64,000 nucleotides of DNA from Pelomonas sp. Root1444 (GCF_001426885.1 NZ_LMFP01000003.1:1299701-1363700), one strand, 5' to 3'. Counted from the first letter of the stretch, positions 34,925-43,365 are shown. Numbers and translations are program-made. Notes: generated by a model not told the origin, from the letters alone.

Positions 34925-35471
34925 GCCGGGAGTCCCGCCCGGCGGCGGGGTATCTTTCTTCTGCGGGGTCAGAAGAAAGTCACCAAAGAAGAGGCCCTGA
35001 ACCGCACACCGTCCCGACGACGCCAGCAGCGGCGCGCGAAAACAACCAGTGGCGTTGCGGGCAGACGCGAGCCGCTGCGCTCTCGCTGCTGTCCTTGTGA
35101 CGAGCACCATGGCGCGCCGCTTCATGCCGCCTAACGCCGGCTGCACGCCGGGCTCACCAGGAAATACCGCGCGCTGGGGCGACGCCACCGAAGATGCGCA
35201 TCGGTCGCGTCGCCCGAGCGACGCTGCCTTTGGTTTTCTCTTGAGCCCGGCGTGCAGCCGGCGTTAGGCGGCCCGCTGCCGCGATGGATGGTGCTGGTGA
35301 CAAGGACAGCAGCGAGAGCGCAGCGGGTCGCGTGTGGGCGACGGCCCTTCGGCGGTTGCACGGCGCAGCTCGTGCATGTGGTGCTGGCGTGCGGTTCAGC
35401 GCTCCTCTTTTGGTGACTTTTCTCTGGCGCGACAGAGAAAAGTTACCCGCCCGCCGGGGCGGACTCCCGGC
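34925..35471. repeat. 547-bp imperfect palindromic element with nested inverted repeats
   Basis: The outer arms GCCGGGAGTCC... and ...GGACTCCCGGC are inverted copies with a shared internal AAGTCACCAAA / TTTGGTGACTTTT core next to GAACCGCA / TGCGGTTC. Inside, CCTAACGCCGGCTGCACGCC (about 35131) is inverted as GGCGTGCAGCCGGCGTTAGG (about 35251), and CCTTGTGACGAGCACCAT as ATGGTGCTGGTGACAAGG. Open frames of about 72-76 codons on both strands are mirror images of each other and are by-products. It lies between convergent genes (nrtD and the MBL-fold gene). No transposase is present. Looks like a non-autonomous mobile or REP-like element. Confidence 0.75.
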
Positions 35472-35516
35472 AGCACGGCACCGAGTCGTTAGGACAGCCG
35501 CAAAGCAACCCGAAAC

Positions 35517-36311
35517 CTACCCAGCCACCGCATCAAAGTACCGCTCAAACGACGCATCCACCGCCTCACGCCCGCCGCCGATGATGTTCAGCCCCCACGT
35601 GAATCCATAGACATCGTCGAACGGCACCCCACGCAGCCGCGCCTGCGTCTCCCTCACCCACTTCGGCCGCGCCGGCACATGGTTGGGCACGCTGTACATG
35701 AAGCTCACATGCCGACGGTCCTGCGCCACATGCAGCGCATCGCCCGCCAGCAGCAGCGACCGATCCCCACCCACCCAATGCAGCACCGTGCTGCCCGGAA
35801 AGTGCCCCGGGCAGCGCAGCAACGTCGCCCCGCGCCCGAGATGCAGCGTGTCGCCGCGCCAGAACTCCACCCAGCGCGAGCAGCGCGCCACCCACTCGCG
35901 GTCGTTCTCGTGCACGAAGATCGGCACGCCGCCCAACGCCTCGCTCCAGCGCACCATGGCCGAATAGAAATGCGGGTGCGAGATGGCGATGCGCTCGACA
36001 CCGCCGCGCCGCTTCAGCTCGGCCACGGCCTCGTCCGTCACCAGCGCCGTGCTCTCCCACAACACGCCCGCCTCGGGCAGGTGCAGCGCACGCTGCGGGA
36101 TCGCGAAGCCCGGCGCGATGCCGATGCCGAACAGCGCATGGTCCAGCTCCAGCCGGTTGCGGTGCGTGCCCGCCAGCTCGTCGTGCGTCGTCCAGGCCTG
36201 GCCCTGCCAGCCGACGTACTGGCGCTCGTCGCTGCAGATGCGGCACAGCTGTGGCGGCTGCGCAGTGTCGTCGTGCTCGGTGCCGCAGGTGCGGCACATG
36301 AAATAGGCCAT
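35517..36311 (-). CDS. Metallo-beta-lactamase-fold protein with N-terminal zinc ribbon
   Basis: 264 residues from ATG 36311. N-terminal CRTCG and CRIC pairs (residues 6-9 and 31-34) form a rubredoxin- or zinc-ribbon-like knuckle. The body has the lactamase fold with ISHPHFYSAM where HxHxDH would be (the Asp and the third His are missing), CPGHFPGSTVLHW and SLLLAGDALHV. It may bind one metal or be an atypical hydrolase. Substrate unknown. It ends next to the palindromic element and is followed upstream by the MocR gene on the same strand. Confidence 0.78.
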   Translation of the reverse strand: MAYFMCRTCGTEHDDTAQPPQLCRICSDERQYVGWQGQAWTTHDELAGTHRNRLELDHALFGIGIAPGFAIPQRALHLPEAGVLWESTALVTDEAVAELKRRGGVERIAISHPHFYSAMVRWSEALGGVPIFVHENDREWVARCSRWVEFWRGDTLHLGRGATLLRCPGHFPGSTVLHWVGGDRSLLLAGDALHVAQDRRHVSFMYSVPNHVPARPKWVRETQARLRGVPFDDVYGFTWGLNIIGGGREAVDASFERYFDAVAG

Positions 36312-36385
36312 GGGGTGCTCCGTGATTGCCAAGGTCGCCAGCCTAGGCAGGCGGCCCACCGCTTCACAGAGCCAAGCGCGGCGAT

Positions 36386-37831
36386 TCAGAGGGTGCCAAG
36401 CGCGCGGGCTAGGCGCCGGACGGCCTCCGGGATGCGCGCCGCGGTGACGCTGCCGTAGCCCAGCACCAGTCCTGGCATTTCGCCCATGCCCGCCCCATAG
36501 CGGCTCAGCGGCTCGACGCCCACGCCCGCCGCCCAGGCCCGCCGCGTCAGCTCGTCCGTGTCGACGCCGGGCAGCGCCACCGCCAGGTGCAGGCCCGCAA
36601 TGGCCGGCAGGATCTGCACGCGCTCCCCCAGGTGGCGCTGGAGCATCTGCTCCAGCACGCGCCGCCGTTCGGCGTACTCGCCGCGCATGCGGCGCACATG
36701 CCGCAGCAGGTGCCCTTCGGTGATGAAGTCCGCCACGGCCGCCTGCATCAGCGCGGGCGTGCCGAAGCCCGCCGCATGCTTGGCGGCCACCAGCGCGTCG
36801 CGCGCCCACGCCGGCGTGACGACGTAGCCCAGCCGCAGCGCCGGCAGCATGCTCTTGGACAGCGTGCCGACATAGAACACGCGGCCGTCGCGGTCCAGCG
36901 TCTTCAGCGCATCCAGCGGCCGCGACGTGAAGCGGAACTCGCCGTCGTAGTCGTCCTCGATGACGACGGCCTGCCGTTCGGCCGCCCAGTTCAGCAGGTC
37001 GCGCCGGCGCGCCAGCGACATCGCCATGCCCAGCGGCGCCTGGTGCGACGGCGTCACGCAGACGATGCGCGCGTCCGCCGCCAGCGCGCCGACGACCAGG
37101 CCCTCGGCATCCACCGGCACCGGCGCCAGCAGCGCGCCGGCCGCCAGCAGGGCCGCGCGCAGCGGCGGGTAGCCGGGGTTCTCGACAGCCGCCCGCGTGC
37201 GGCCGGGCGTGACCAGCACGCGCGCGATCAGGTCGAAGGCCTGCTGCGCGCCGGCCGTGATGACCACGTCGTCCGCCGTGCAGGCCACCGCGCGCGACGA
37301 CGACACATGCCCGGCGATCGCCTCGCGCAGCGCCCGCAGGCCTTGCGCCTCGGGATAGCGGGCCGGCTCGCGCGCGGCGGCCTGCAGCGCGCGGGTCTGC
37401 AGGCGGCGCAGCACGTCGAACGGGAAGCTCGCCACCTCCGGCATGCCGGTCTTGAAGTGATAGGCGGGCGGCGGGCCGCTGACCAGCGGCGCGGGCCAGC
37501 CACCCGCATCGCCGCGCAACCAGCGGCTGTCGGCCCAGGGCGCGACGCTGGCGCGGTCCGACACGCTGACCGCCGCGCGCGGCAGCTCGGCCACGAAGCT
37601 GCCCGCCGCGCCGCGCGATTCCAGCCAGCCCTCCGAGGCCAGCAGCTCATAGGCCGCCACCGCCGTGTTGCGCGACACGCCGACCCGCGCCGCCAGCTCG
37701 CGCGAAGCGGGCAGCCGCAGCCCCGGCGCCAGCCGCCCGCTGGCAATGGCGTCGCGCAGGGCGGCGTGCAGGCTGGCCAGGCGCGAACCGCGGCCGGCAA
37801 TGCGCAGATCGAGTTCGAGGCTTGGATCCAT
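36386..37831 (-). CDS. MocR/PdxR-type regulator (GntR helix-turn-helix plus aminotransferase-like domain)
   Basis: 481 residues. N-terminal GntR winged helix (about 10-80; LAPGLRLPASRELAARVGVSRN), linker, then a class I aminotransferase fold with the PLP-binding Lys326 in GTLSKSMLPALRLGYV, EDDYDGEFRF and the Arg region near the C-terminus. MocR proteins bind PLP and regulate metabolic genes, often the divergent neighbour. Here the divergent gene, 75 bp away, encodes a cupin, which is the most likely target. Confidence 0.88.
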   Translation of the reverse strand: MDPSLELDLRIAGRGSRLASLHAALRDAIASGRLAPGLRLPASRELAARVGVSRNTAVAAYELLASEGWLESRGAAGSFVAELPRAAVSVSDRASVAPWADSRWLRGDAGGWPAPLVSGPPPAYHFKTGMPEVASFPFDVLRRLQTRALQAAAREPARYPEAQGLRALREAIAGHVSSSRAVACTADDVVITAGAQQAFDLIARVLVTPGRTRAAVENPGYPPLRAALLAAGALLAPVPVDAEGLVVGALAADARIVCVTPSHQAPLGMAMSLARRRDLLNWAAERQAVVIEDDYDGEFRFTSRPLDALKTLDRDGRVFYVGTLSKSMLPALRLGYVVTPAWARDALVAAKHAAGFGTPALMQAAVADFITEGHLLRHVRRMRGEYAERRRVLEQMLQRHLGERVQILPAIAGLHLAVALPGVDTDELTRRAWAAGVGVEPLSRYGAGMGEMPGLVLGYGSVTAARIPEAVRRLARALGTL

Positions 37832-37906
37832 GTTCTTCGTCCAACTTGGCTCTTTCGCAGAGCCATTGTGGACGGCACTCTAGCGCCTGGACTACCGGAG
37901 ACTCAC

Positions 37907-38404
37907 ATGACCTTGGCGACACCCCTCGTCGGCCTGCAACCTCATGTTCAGCCCCACGTCACCGCCGCGCTGCGGCGCGCCGGCCTCGACGCCTGGATGC
38001 CCGAGGGCGAGGGCAAGTGGTCGCTGCCGCTGCAGTTCCTGCCCTTGGAGGACGGGGGCGGCTGGGTCGAGCTGATGCGGCTCGCGCCTGGCACCAAGCT
38101 GACGCTGCACCGCCACCATGGCGAGGTGCACGGCCTGAACCTGCAGGGCGAGCGCCGGCTGGACGACGGCCGCATCGTGCGGCCGGGCGACTACATCTTC
38201 GAGCCCGACGGCAACGTCGACAGCTGGGAGGCCGTGGGCGACGAGGTGCTGGTGCTGCACGTCGTCGTGCGCGGTGACGTCGACTACGTGGCCCGCGACG
38301 GCAGCGTGCAGCAACGCATCACGACGGAAGGCCGCATCGCGGACTACCGCGCCTTCTGCGCCGCACGTGGGCTGGCGCCACGGCTGGCGCCGGAAGGCCG
38401 CTGA
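37907..38404 (+). CDS. Cupin protein (2,4'-dihydroxyacetophenone dioxygenase-like)
   Basis: 165 residues from ATG 37907 with CGGAG upstream. Cupin motif 1 TLHRHHGEVHGLNLQGER supplies three His and a Glu for a metal; motif 2 lies in RPGDYIFEPDGNVDSWEA. The overall layout resembles the 2,4'-dihydroxyacetophenone dioxygenase family, but many relatives have no known substrate. Cytoplasmic. Divergent from the MocR regulator and followed after 10 nt by a frameshifted acetyltransferase gene. Confidence 0.8.
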   Translation: MTLATPLVGLQPHVQPHVTAALRRAGLDAWMPEGEGKWSLPLQFLPLEDGGGWVELMRLAPGTKLTLHRHHGEVHGLNLQGERRLDDGRIVRPGDYIFEPDGNVDSWEAVGDEVLVLHVVVRGDVDYVARDGSVQQRITTEGRIADYRAFCAARGLAPRLAPEGR

Positions 38405-38414
38405 GAATCGCGCG

Positions 38415-39052
38415 ATGAACCTCGAAGACCTCTTGGCCGCTTGGGGCCGCGGCTGGGCCGCCTCGCGTGCGACACCGGCCCCCGAACCGCTGGGCGAAGG
38501 CGCCTGGCGCATCAAGGTCGGCCTGCCCGGCCACCGCCGGCGCGACCTGCTTCCGGCATGGTCGCCCGCTCGCCTGGGCGCCTGGGCCGACGGCGTCGCC
38601 GGGCCCGGCGCCTGGATCAAGGCGCTGGCCGATCCCGCCACGCTGGCCTTGCCCGCCGCGTGGGTGAAGCAGCCCACCGAGTACCTGATGAGCACGCCGT
38701 TGCAAGCCACGGCCCCGCCCGCCCTCGCGCCCGGCTACCGCGCAGTGCTGACGGCCGGCGCCGCCGCGCTCGAATGCCATGTGCTCGCGGCCAATGGGCA
38801 GCTGGCCGCGCAGGCGCGCGTCGGGCTCGCCGGCCCGCATGCCGTCTTCGACCAGGTCGCCACGCAGAAACCCACCGCCGCCGCGGCCTGGCCCGGCATG
38901 CGATGGCGCTGCTGGCCGGCGCCGCCCTCGACCGCGGCGCACGCACGGGCCTGCTCGTCGCCACCGCGGACGGCCGCGCGCTGTACGCGGCCCAGGGCTG
39001 GCGGCTCGATTCGCCGATGACCGCGGCCTGCGTGCCCGAGGCAGCCTCCTAA
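38415..39052 (+). pseudogene. GNAT-like acetyltransferase, frameshifted
   Basis: The reading frame starting at ATG 38415 (MNLEDLLAAWGRGWAASRAT) is GNAT-like up to VFDQVATQ (about 38867). The continuation THRRRGLARHAMALLAG (acetyl-CoA-binding loop) and ALYAAQGWRLDSPMTAAC is in the -1 frame and ends at 39052. The switch lies between 38862 and 38873, in a GCAGAAACCC stretch, and fits a one-base deletion. In the first frame the protein would run on to 39020 with unrelated sequence and lose its cofactor site. Either a real pseudogene or a sequencing error. The 3' end overlaps the convergent kinase gene by 4 nt. Confidence 0.78.
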
Positions 39053-40179
39053 AAGACCACTTCCGCCCGCAACCCGCCTTCGGCCCGGTTGCTCAGCACC
39101 AGCAGCGCGCCCTGCCGCCGCACCAGCTGCTGGGCGATGTACAGGCCCAGCCCCGTGCCGCCGGTCGCGCGGTTGCGCGAGCCTTCGACGCGGCGGAAGG
39201 GCTGGCGCACGCGCTCCAGTTCGGCCTCTGGGATGCCGGGGCCGTCGTCCTCCACCACCAGCCGCGTCACGCCGGCCGCGAGGTCCACGCGCACGCGGGC
39301 GTTGCCCGCATAGCGCAAGGCGTTGCCGACGAGGTTGTCGACGACGCGGCGCAGCGCCAGCGGGTCGGCCGTCACGACGGCGGGCGGGCCCTCGAAGCCG
39401 ACGGCCGCACCGGCCTCGGCGAGGTCGTCGACGGCGGACTGGGCCAGCGCCGAGAGGTCCACGCGCTGCGGCGGCGCGGCTTCTCCAGGGCGGAAGACCT
39501 CGATGACGCTCTCCACCAGGTGGTTCATCTCGCGCAGGTCGTCGATGCAGCGCTCGCGCACCCTGGCCTCGACCTCGCCGGTCTCCAGCCGCAGCCGCAT
39601 GCGCGTCAGCGGCGTGCGCAGGTCGTGCGAGATGGCGGCGATCATCAGGCCGCGTTCCTCGAACTGCCCGCTCAGCTCGGCGGCCATGCGGTTGAAGACG
39701 GCCGCGGCCTCGCGCACCTCGCGCGTGCCGTCGGCCTGGTTGAGCCTGGGCGCCGGTTGGCCGCGGGCCAGCGCGGGCGTGAGCTGCTGCGCGGCGCTGA
39801 CGAGGCGGCGCACCGGCCGCGCCAGCCAGCGCGAACCCCACCACGCCGCCAGCGCGATGACGGCCAGGCGCACGCCGTAGTCCAGCAGCGTCGAATGCCA
39901 GGGCAGCGAGGGCGGCAGCGATGGGAAGGTCGGCATGCGGGCCGCGTGCGCAGGCGGTGGCGGCGGTCGCCCGGCGAAGTCGCCATGCGGCGATGGTGGC
40001 GACGGCCTGTCGGCCTCCCCCTGCAGATGCGGCGGCGGCCCGGCGGGTTCGTCGCCGGGGCCTTGCAGGCCTTGCGTGACCAGGCACCACGCCGCCAGAT
40101 GGCTGAGCGCGAGTGCCGCCCACATCAGCAGGAACAGCCGCGGGCCCAGCCGGTCCCACGATTTGAGCCGGCTCAGCAT
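39049..40179 (-). CDS. OmpR-class sensor histidine kinase (EnvZ-like)
   Basis: 376 residues. Membrane helix (13-35), a Pro-rich periplasmic loop (about 40-95), second helix (about 105-120), HAMP, then HisKA with AISHDLRTPLTRMRLRL and HATPase with VVDNLVGNALRYAG, VEDDGPGIP and GTGLGLYIAQQL. The Pro-rich short loop suggests that it senses membrane or envelope state. Its start overlaps the stop of the cognate regulator by 7 nt. Confidence 0.9.
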   Translation of the reverse strand: MLSRLKSWDRLGPRLFLLMWAALALSHLAAWCLVTQGLQGPGDEPAGPPPHLQGEADRPSPPSPHGDFAGRPPPPPAHAARMPTFPSLPPSLPWHSTLLDYGVRLAVIALAAWWGSRWLARPVRRLVSAAQQLTPALARGQPAPRLNQADGTREVREAAAVFNRMAAELSGQFEERGLMIAAISHDLRTPLTRMRLRLETGEVEARVRERCIDDLREMNHLVESVIEVFRPGEAAPPQRVDLSALAQSAVDDLAEAGAAVGFEGPPAVVTADPLALRRVVDNLVGNALRYAGNARVRVDLAAGVTRLVVEDDGPGIPEAELERVRQPFRRVEGSRNRATGGTGLGLYIAQQLVRRQGALLVLSNRAEGGLRAEVVF

Positions 40180-40883
40180 GGCGCCACCTCCGCATCGAAC
40201 AGGTAGCCCTCGCCACGCACGGTGCGGATCAGCGCCGGCTCGCGCGCGGTGTCGCCGAGCTTGGCGCGCAGCCGCGAGACGGCCAGGTCGATGCTGCGGT
40301 CGTTGACCTCCACGCCCTGCGCGCGGGTGAGCTCGATGAGCTGGTCGCGGCTGAGCACGCGGCCCGGGCGCTGCACGAAGGCGGCCAGCAACCGGAACTC
40401 GGCGCTGGACAGCGCGATGCCGACGTCCTCGGCGTTGATGAGCTGGCGGGTCAGGCGGTCGAAACGCCAGCGCCCGAAGCGCAGCAGGCGCGTGTCGTCG
40501 CTCACCGCGCCGCCCTGGCCCTTGCTGGCGCGGCGCACCAGCGCCTGCAGGCGCGCGACGAGCTCGCGCGGCTCGAAAGGCTTGGCCAGGTAATCGTCGG
40601 CGCCCAGCTCCAGGCCCACGACGCGGCTCATGGTGTCGCCGCGCGCGGTCAGCATCAGCACCGGCGGCGCATCGGGCTGCGTGCCCAGCCAGCGCAGCAG
40701 CGCCAGGCCGTCCTCGCCGGGCAGCATCAGGTCGAGCACGATGGCGTCCACTGTGTCGGCGGCGAGCAGCCGCCGCATCACCTGGCCGTCGGCCGCCGCG
40801 CTGACCCGCCAGCCGAAGCCCTGCAGATAGGCCGTCAGGTTGGTGCGGATCTCGACATCGTCATCGACGACCAGGCAATGCAT
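40173..40883 (-). CDS. OmpR-family response regulator
   Basis: 236 residues from ATG 40883 (MHCLVVDDDVE); the frame extends upstream but only with low-complexity residues. Receiver domain with Asp51 (IVLDLMLPG), Lys in LAKPFEPRELVARL, then a winged helix (SSAEFRLLAAFVQRPGRVLSRDQL, AVSRLRAKLGD, RTVRGEGYLF). Partner of the kinase it overlaps. Confidence 0.92.
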   Translation of the reverse strand: MHCLVVDDDVEIRTNLTAYLQGFGWRVSAAADGQVMRRLLAADTVDAIVLDLMLPGEDGLALLRWLGTQPDAPPVLMLTARGDTMSRVVGLELGADDYLAKPFEPRELVARLQALVRRASKGQGGAVSDDTRLLRFGRWRFDRLTRQLINAEDVGIALSSAEFRLLAAFVQRPGRVLSRDQLIELTRAQGVEVNDRSIDLAVSRLRAKLGDTAREPALIRTVRGEGYLFDAEVAPC

Positions 40884-40968
40884 CGTCAGCCCCGCGTGCG
40901 GCGAAAACGCCGCCCGATCCCCCGAGGGGCCGCGGCCCGGCTCGGGGCGGCCCGGCGCTCGAGCCGCG

Positions 40969-41841
40969 TCATGCGGCGATGCCGACCCGCAAGGTCGCCA
41001 CATAGCCGGCGCTGACCGAGCCGGTCACGGTGGCGAGCTGGGTGCTGTAGCCGTCGCTGAAGATGCCGTCGCTCGACAGGCTGATGGCGGCGTTGTTGGA
41101 CGCGCTGTTGCCATAGCCGCTGGTGGCGTAGACGGCGGTGTTCGCGTCGGCCGGGAAGCACAGTTGCGAGGTGCGCAGCTTGTTGTTCCAGTTGGTCGCC
41201 GTCGTCGTGCTGCGGTAGATCTCGAAATGGATGTGCGGCACGCGGCCCGAGTAGCAGCCCGGGTAGATGGTTTGGAAGGTCGCCGTGCCGTCGCTGCCGG
41301 TGGCCTGCACGCCGCGCAGGTAGTTCTCGGCGGTCACGCCGCTGGAGTACATCGAATAGCGGCCCAGCGCGTCGCAGTGCCACAGGTAGATGGCGTAGCC
41401 CGACAGGTCGGCGCAGGACGCATTGGTGTTCACGAGCTCGATGATGACCTGCAGCGGCACGCCCGCGGCGACGCCGCTGGCGCCGGCGATGCTGGCGCGG
41501 ATGTCGCTGCGCACGATGCCCGCCAGCGCGAGCGCATTGGCGACGCTGCCGTTGGAGGTGTTGGAGCCGTCGCCCGGATAGGGGCCCTCGGTCTCGGAGG
41601 GAATGACGGAGCAGCTGGTGCTCGTCGAGCCCGAGCTGCCGGAAGAACCCGAAGAGCCGGAAGAAGACGTGGTCGTCGTGTCGCTGCTGCCGCCGCCGCC
41701 ACAGCCGACCAGCGACATCGCGCCGGCGCCCATCAACCAGCGCAGCGCGGCGCGCCGCTCCAGGGCCTGCTGGCGCAGGCGGGTCAGGTCGTGGGCCAGG
41801 CCCAGGTCGTGGTCATGCTTGGCGTCGTGATCGTGATGCAT
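40969..41841 (-). CDS. Intradiol ring-cleavage dioxygenase-like lipoprotein
   Basis: 290 residues. A His/Asp-rich N-terminus (MHHDHDAKHDHDLG), then a signal-like stretch ending MSLVGCGGGG, a lipobox-like site, and a Ser/Gly-rich linker. The catalytic fold shows ETEGPYPG, IYLWHCDALGRYSMYS and GRVPHIHFEIY, providing the Tyr/Tyr/His/His iron ligands of the protocatechuate dioxygenase family. Probably a secreted, anchored enzyme of unknown aromatic substrate. The N-terminal His cluster could bind metal. Confidence 0.82.
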   Translation of the reverse strand: MHHDHDAKHDHDLGLAHDLTRLRQQALERRAALRWLMGAGAMSLVGCGGGGSSDTTTTSSSGSSGSSGSSGSTSTSCSVIPSETEGPYPGDGSNTSNGSVANALALAGIVRSDIRASIAGASGVAAGVPLQVIIELVNTNASCADLSGYAIYLWHCDALGRYSMYSSGVTAENYLRGVQATGSDGTATFQTIYPGCYSGRVPHIHFEIYRSTTTATNWNNKLRTSQLCFPADANTAVYATSGYGNSASNNAAISLSSDGIFSDGYSTQLATVTGSVSAGYVATLRVGIAA

Positions 41842-41925
41842 CGCGTCTCCTTAAGGGTTGGACGTCTGCATTGCACCGCCGCGATGTATCGAGCGAATCT
41901 GCAGATTGTGTCGAGCCCGACAAGG

Positions 41926-43173
41926 TCAGCCCAGGATGAGCTGCAGCGACCCCTGCAACGCGCGGATCAGGTCTTCCAGCGCCTGCAGCAGGCGCTCGCT
42001 GCCCTGGTGCATGCGCTGCACCGCGTCGCCCTGCTCCACGCGCAGGCCGCGCAGCAGCACCAGCCAGGCTTCGTCGACCGCCTTGAACGCCGGCTGCAGG
42101 GCCGGGCCGGCCAGCGGGGCGGCGCGCACCTCGTCGTAGGCCTTGAGGAATTCGTCCAGCCCCGCGGCCAGGCCGCTGGCGTCGTGGCCGGGCATGAGCT
42201 GGGCGAGCAGGCCTTCCTTGGCCAGGCTCTGGCTCAGCAGGCGCAGCCGCGTGACCTGCGCCAGCAGGCCCACGGGCCGCTGGCCGGCACGCTCGGACAG
42301 CCGGGCCACCAGCGTCTCGCTGCTGTCCAGCAGCCGCTGGGCGGCGCGGTCGCTGCGCACCAGGTCGGCGGTGCGCGCGCGCAGCGCGGCGTCCAGCTGG
42401 GCCCAGGCGGCGGACACGGTGCTCAGCTCCTCCCCCAGCTGGTTGCGCAGCAGCTCCGACAGCCGGGCCAGGTTGGCGGCCACGCGCTCGCTGGAGGCGT
42501 CCAGCAGCGCCTGCACCTCGCGGCGCTCGGGTGGCGCCAACCGCGGCCACTGGCGCAGTGCCTGCAGCTTGACCAGCCGCTGGCTCAGCATGCGCTGCGC
42601 ACCGGCGCGCTCCAGCGCCTCGGCCAGTTCGCTGGTGTGGACCACGCCGCGCGCGACCTCGGGCAGCTTGGCCTGGGTCTGCATGGCGGTGTTGCGCAAC
42701 AGCGCAAAAGCGGAGGCCTCGTCGATGCCGCGCGCCTGCATCAGCAGGCCCTTGGCACGCTCGGTCCATTTGCGCTCGTCCAGCCGCGCCTGGGCGGCGC
42801 TGTCGCGGGCGCGCAGCTGGGCGTCGAGGTCGCGCGCCCACTGCAAGGCCTCGGCCAACTGATCGGCGCCCACGCCGGCCGGCAGCCACAGCAGCGCGCC
42901 GCGCGCGAGCACGGCCCGGCGTTGCTCGGGCGTGGGCGGCGGCGACAGCAGCACCACGGGCAGGCCGAAGGCCCGATCGGAGTGCATCAGCTGGGCCAGC
43001 GCGGTGCCGTCCGGGCACCACAACAGCCCCGCACCCTGCCCGTCTTCGGGCGGCGCCAGCTCGGAAACGGTGCGCAGCGCCCAACCGCGGGCGGTCAGCT
43101 CGGCCGCTTGAGGCGGCGCCTCGGGGCAGCAGATCAGCAATGAAGACGGCGGGGATGAAGTGGTATCGGACAT
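41926..43173 (-). CDS. ANTAR regulator fused to a PilJ/NarX-like sensor domain
   Basis: 415 residues from ATG 43173. Residues 10-110 form a diverged receiver-like domain without a clear Asp. ANTAR domain at about 125-180 (LDERKWTERAKGLLMQARGI, EASAFALLRNTAM). The C-terminal half (185-415) is a PilJ-type four-helix sensor with AGAQRMLSQRLVK (189-202) and a second, weaker copy RLRLLSQSLAK. PilJ/NIT-type domains can sense nitrate. No membrane segment is present, so this is a cytoplasmic nitrate-responsive RNA-binding antiterminator candidate, analogous to NasR (NIT-ANTAR) but with the domains in the opposite order. Divergent from narK1, 192 nt away. Confidence 0.82.
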   Translation of the reverse strand: MSDTTSSPPSSLLICCPEAPPQAAELTARGWALRTVSELAPPEDGQGAGLLWCPDGTALAQLMHSDRAFGLPVVLLSPPPTPEQRRAVLARGALLWLPAGVGADQLAEALQWARDLDAQLRARDSAAQARLDERKWTERAKGLLMQARGIDEASAFALLRNTAMQTQAKLPEVARGVVHTSELAEALERAGAQRMLSQRLVKLQALRQWPRLAPPERREVQALLDASSERVAANLARLSELLRNQLGEELSTVSAAWAQLDAALRARTADLVRSDRAAQRLLDSSETLVARLSERAGQRPVGLLAQVTRLRLLSQSLAKEGLLAQLMPGHDASGLAAGLDEFLKAYDEVRAAPLAGPALQPAFKAVDEAWLVLLRGLRVEQGDAVQRMHQGSERLLQALEDLIRALQGSLQLILG

Positions 43174-43186
43174 GGCATCGGATGTC

Positions 43187-43203
43187 GCGCCCCAAAACGG
43201 CGC
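43187..43203. promoter_or_regulatory. Palindrome GCGCC-CCAAAAC-GGCGC upstream of narK1
   Basis: A 5-bp dyad with a 7-nt AT-rich spacer. The identical 17-mer recurs at 44685-44701 upstream of narK2, and both are centred about 65 nt before the predicted narK transcription starts. At this copy it also covers the start region of the divergent ANTAR-PilJ promoter. Candidate operator. Confidence 0.55.
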
Positions 43204-43216
43204 AAGAACCACGCCA
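43202..43216 (-). promoter_or_regulatory. Sigma-54 type element for the ANTAR-PilJ gene
   Basis: On the minus strand TGGCGTG-GTTC-TTGC, with GG and GC separated by 10 nt. The predicted start is near 43190, 17 nt before the ATG at 43173. Two bases deviate from the -24 consensus, so this is the weaker one of the set. Confidence 0.5.
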
Positions 43217-43234
43217 GCTTCCCGAAGGCCGGGC

Positions 43235-43250
43235 GGGCATGGCGCTTGCA
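43235..43250 (+). promoter_or_regulatory. Sigma-54 type element of narK1
   Basis: GGGCATG-GCGC-TTGCA; GG at 43236-43237 and GC at 43248-43249, spacing 10. The predicted start is near 43261, just before the hexaloop hairpin. Confidence 0.62.
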
Positions 43251-43263
43251 ATGAATGGTATTC

Positions 43264-43287
43264 GCTGCCTGCAATGGTGCAGGCGGC
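43264..43287 (+). promoter_or_regulatory. ANTAR-type hexaloop hairpin in the narK1 leader
   Basis: 9-bp stem GCTGCCTGC / GCAGGCGGC (one G-U) closing the hexaloop AATGGT with A1 and G4. It begins about 3 nt after the predicted transcription start. A terminator-like hairpin follows at 43307. Confidence 0.68.
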
Positions 43288-43306
43288 ATTCCCGCAGCCA
43301 CGTTCG

Positions 43307-43338
43307 AGCCGCCCAGGCACGCGTGCGTGGGCGGCTTT
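43307..43338 (+). terminator. Leader terminator-like hairpin before narK1
   Basis: 9-bp GC-rich stem AGCCGCCCA / TGGGCGGCT with a 12-nt loop, followed by TT (three T in all), ending 28 nt before the narK1 ATG. Its place inside the leader, after the hexaloop hairpin, suits an attenuator that an ANTAR protein would overcome. Confidence 0.5.
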
Positions 43339-43365
43339 GGGCGTTGCGGCCTGGAGCTCTCCCCG

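Noticed and set aside
35049-35361. Two open frames of 72 and 76 codons on opposite strands with similar peptides
   Set aside because: They are mirror images produced by the palindromic element, not independent genes.
38274-38414. Extension of the GNAT frame upstream into the cupin gene
   Set aside because: It overlaps the cupin coding sequence; ATG 38415 right after its stop is the natural start.
43246-43257. TTGCAATG (narK1) and TTGCAAAG (narK2, 48 kb operon) as the first ANTAR hexaloop hairpin
   Set aside because: They do not form consistent stems and fit better as the -12 part of sigma-54 promoters, also in the operon that has no leader hairpin.
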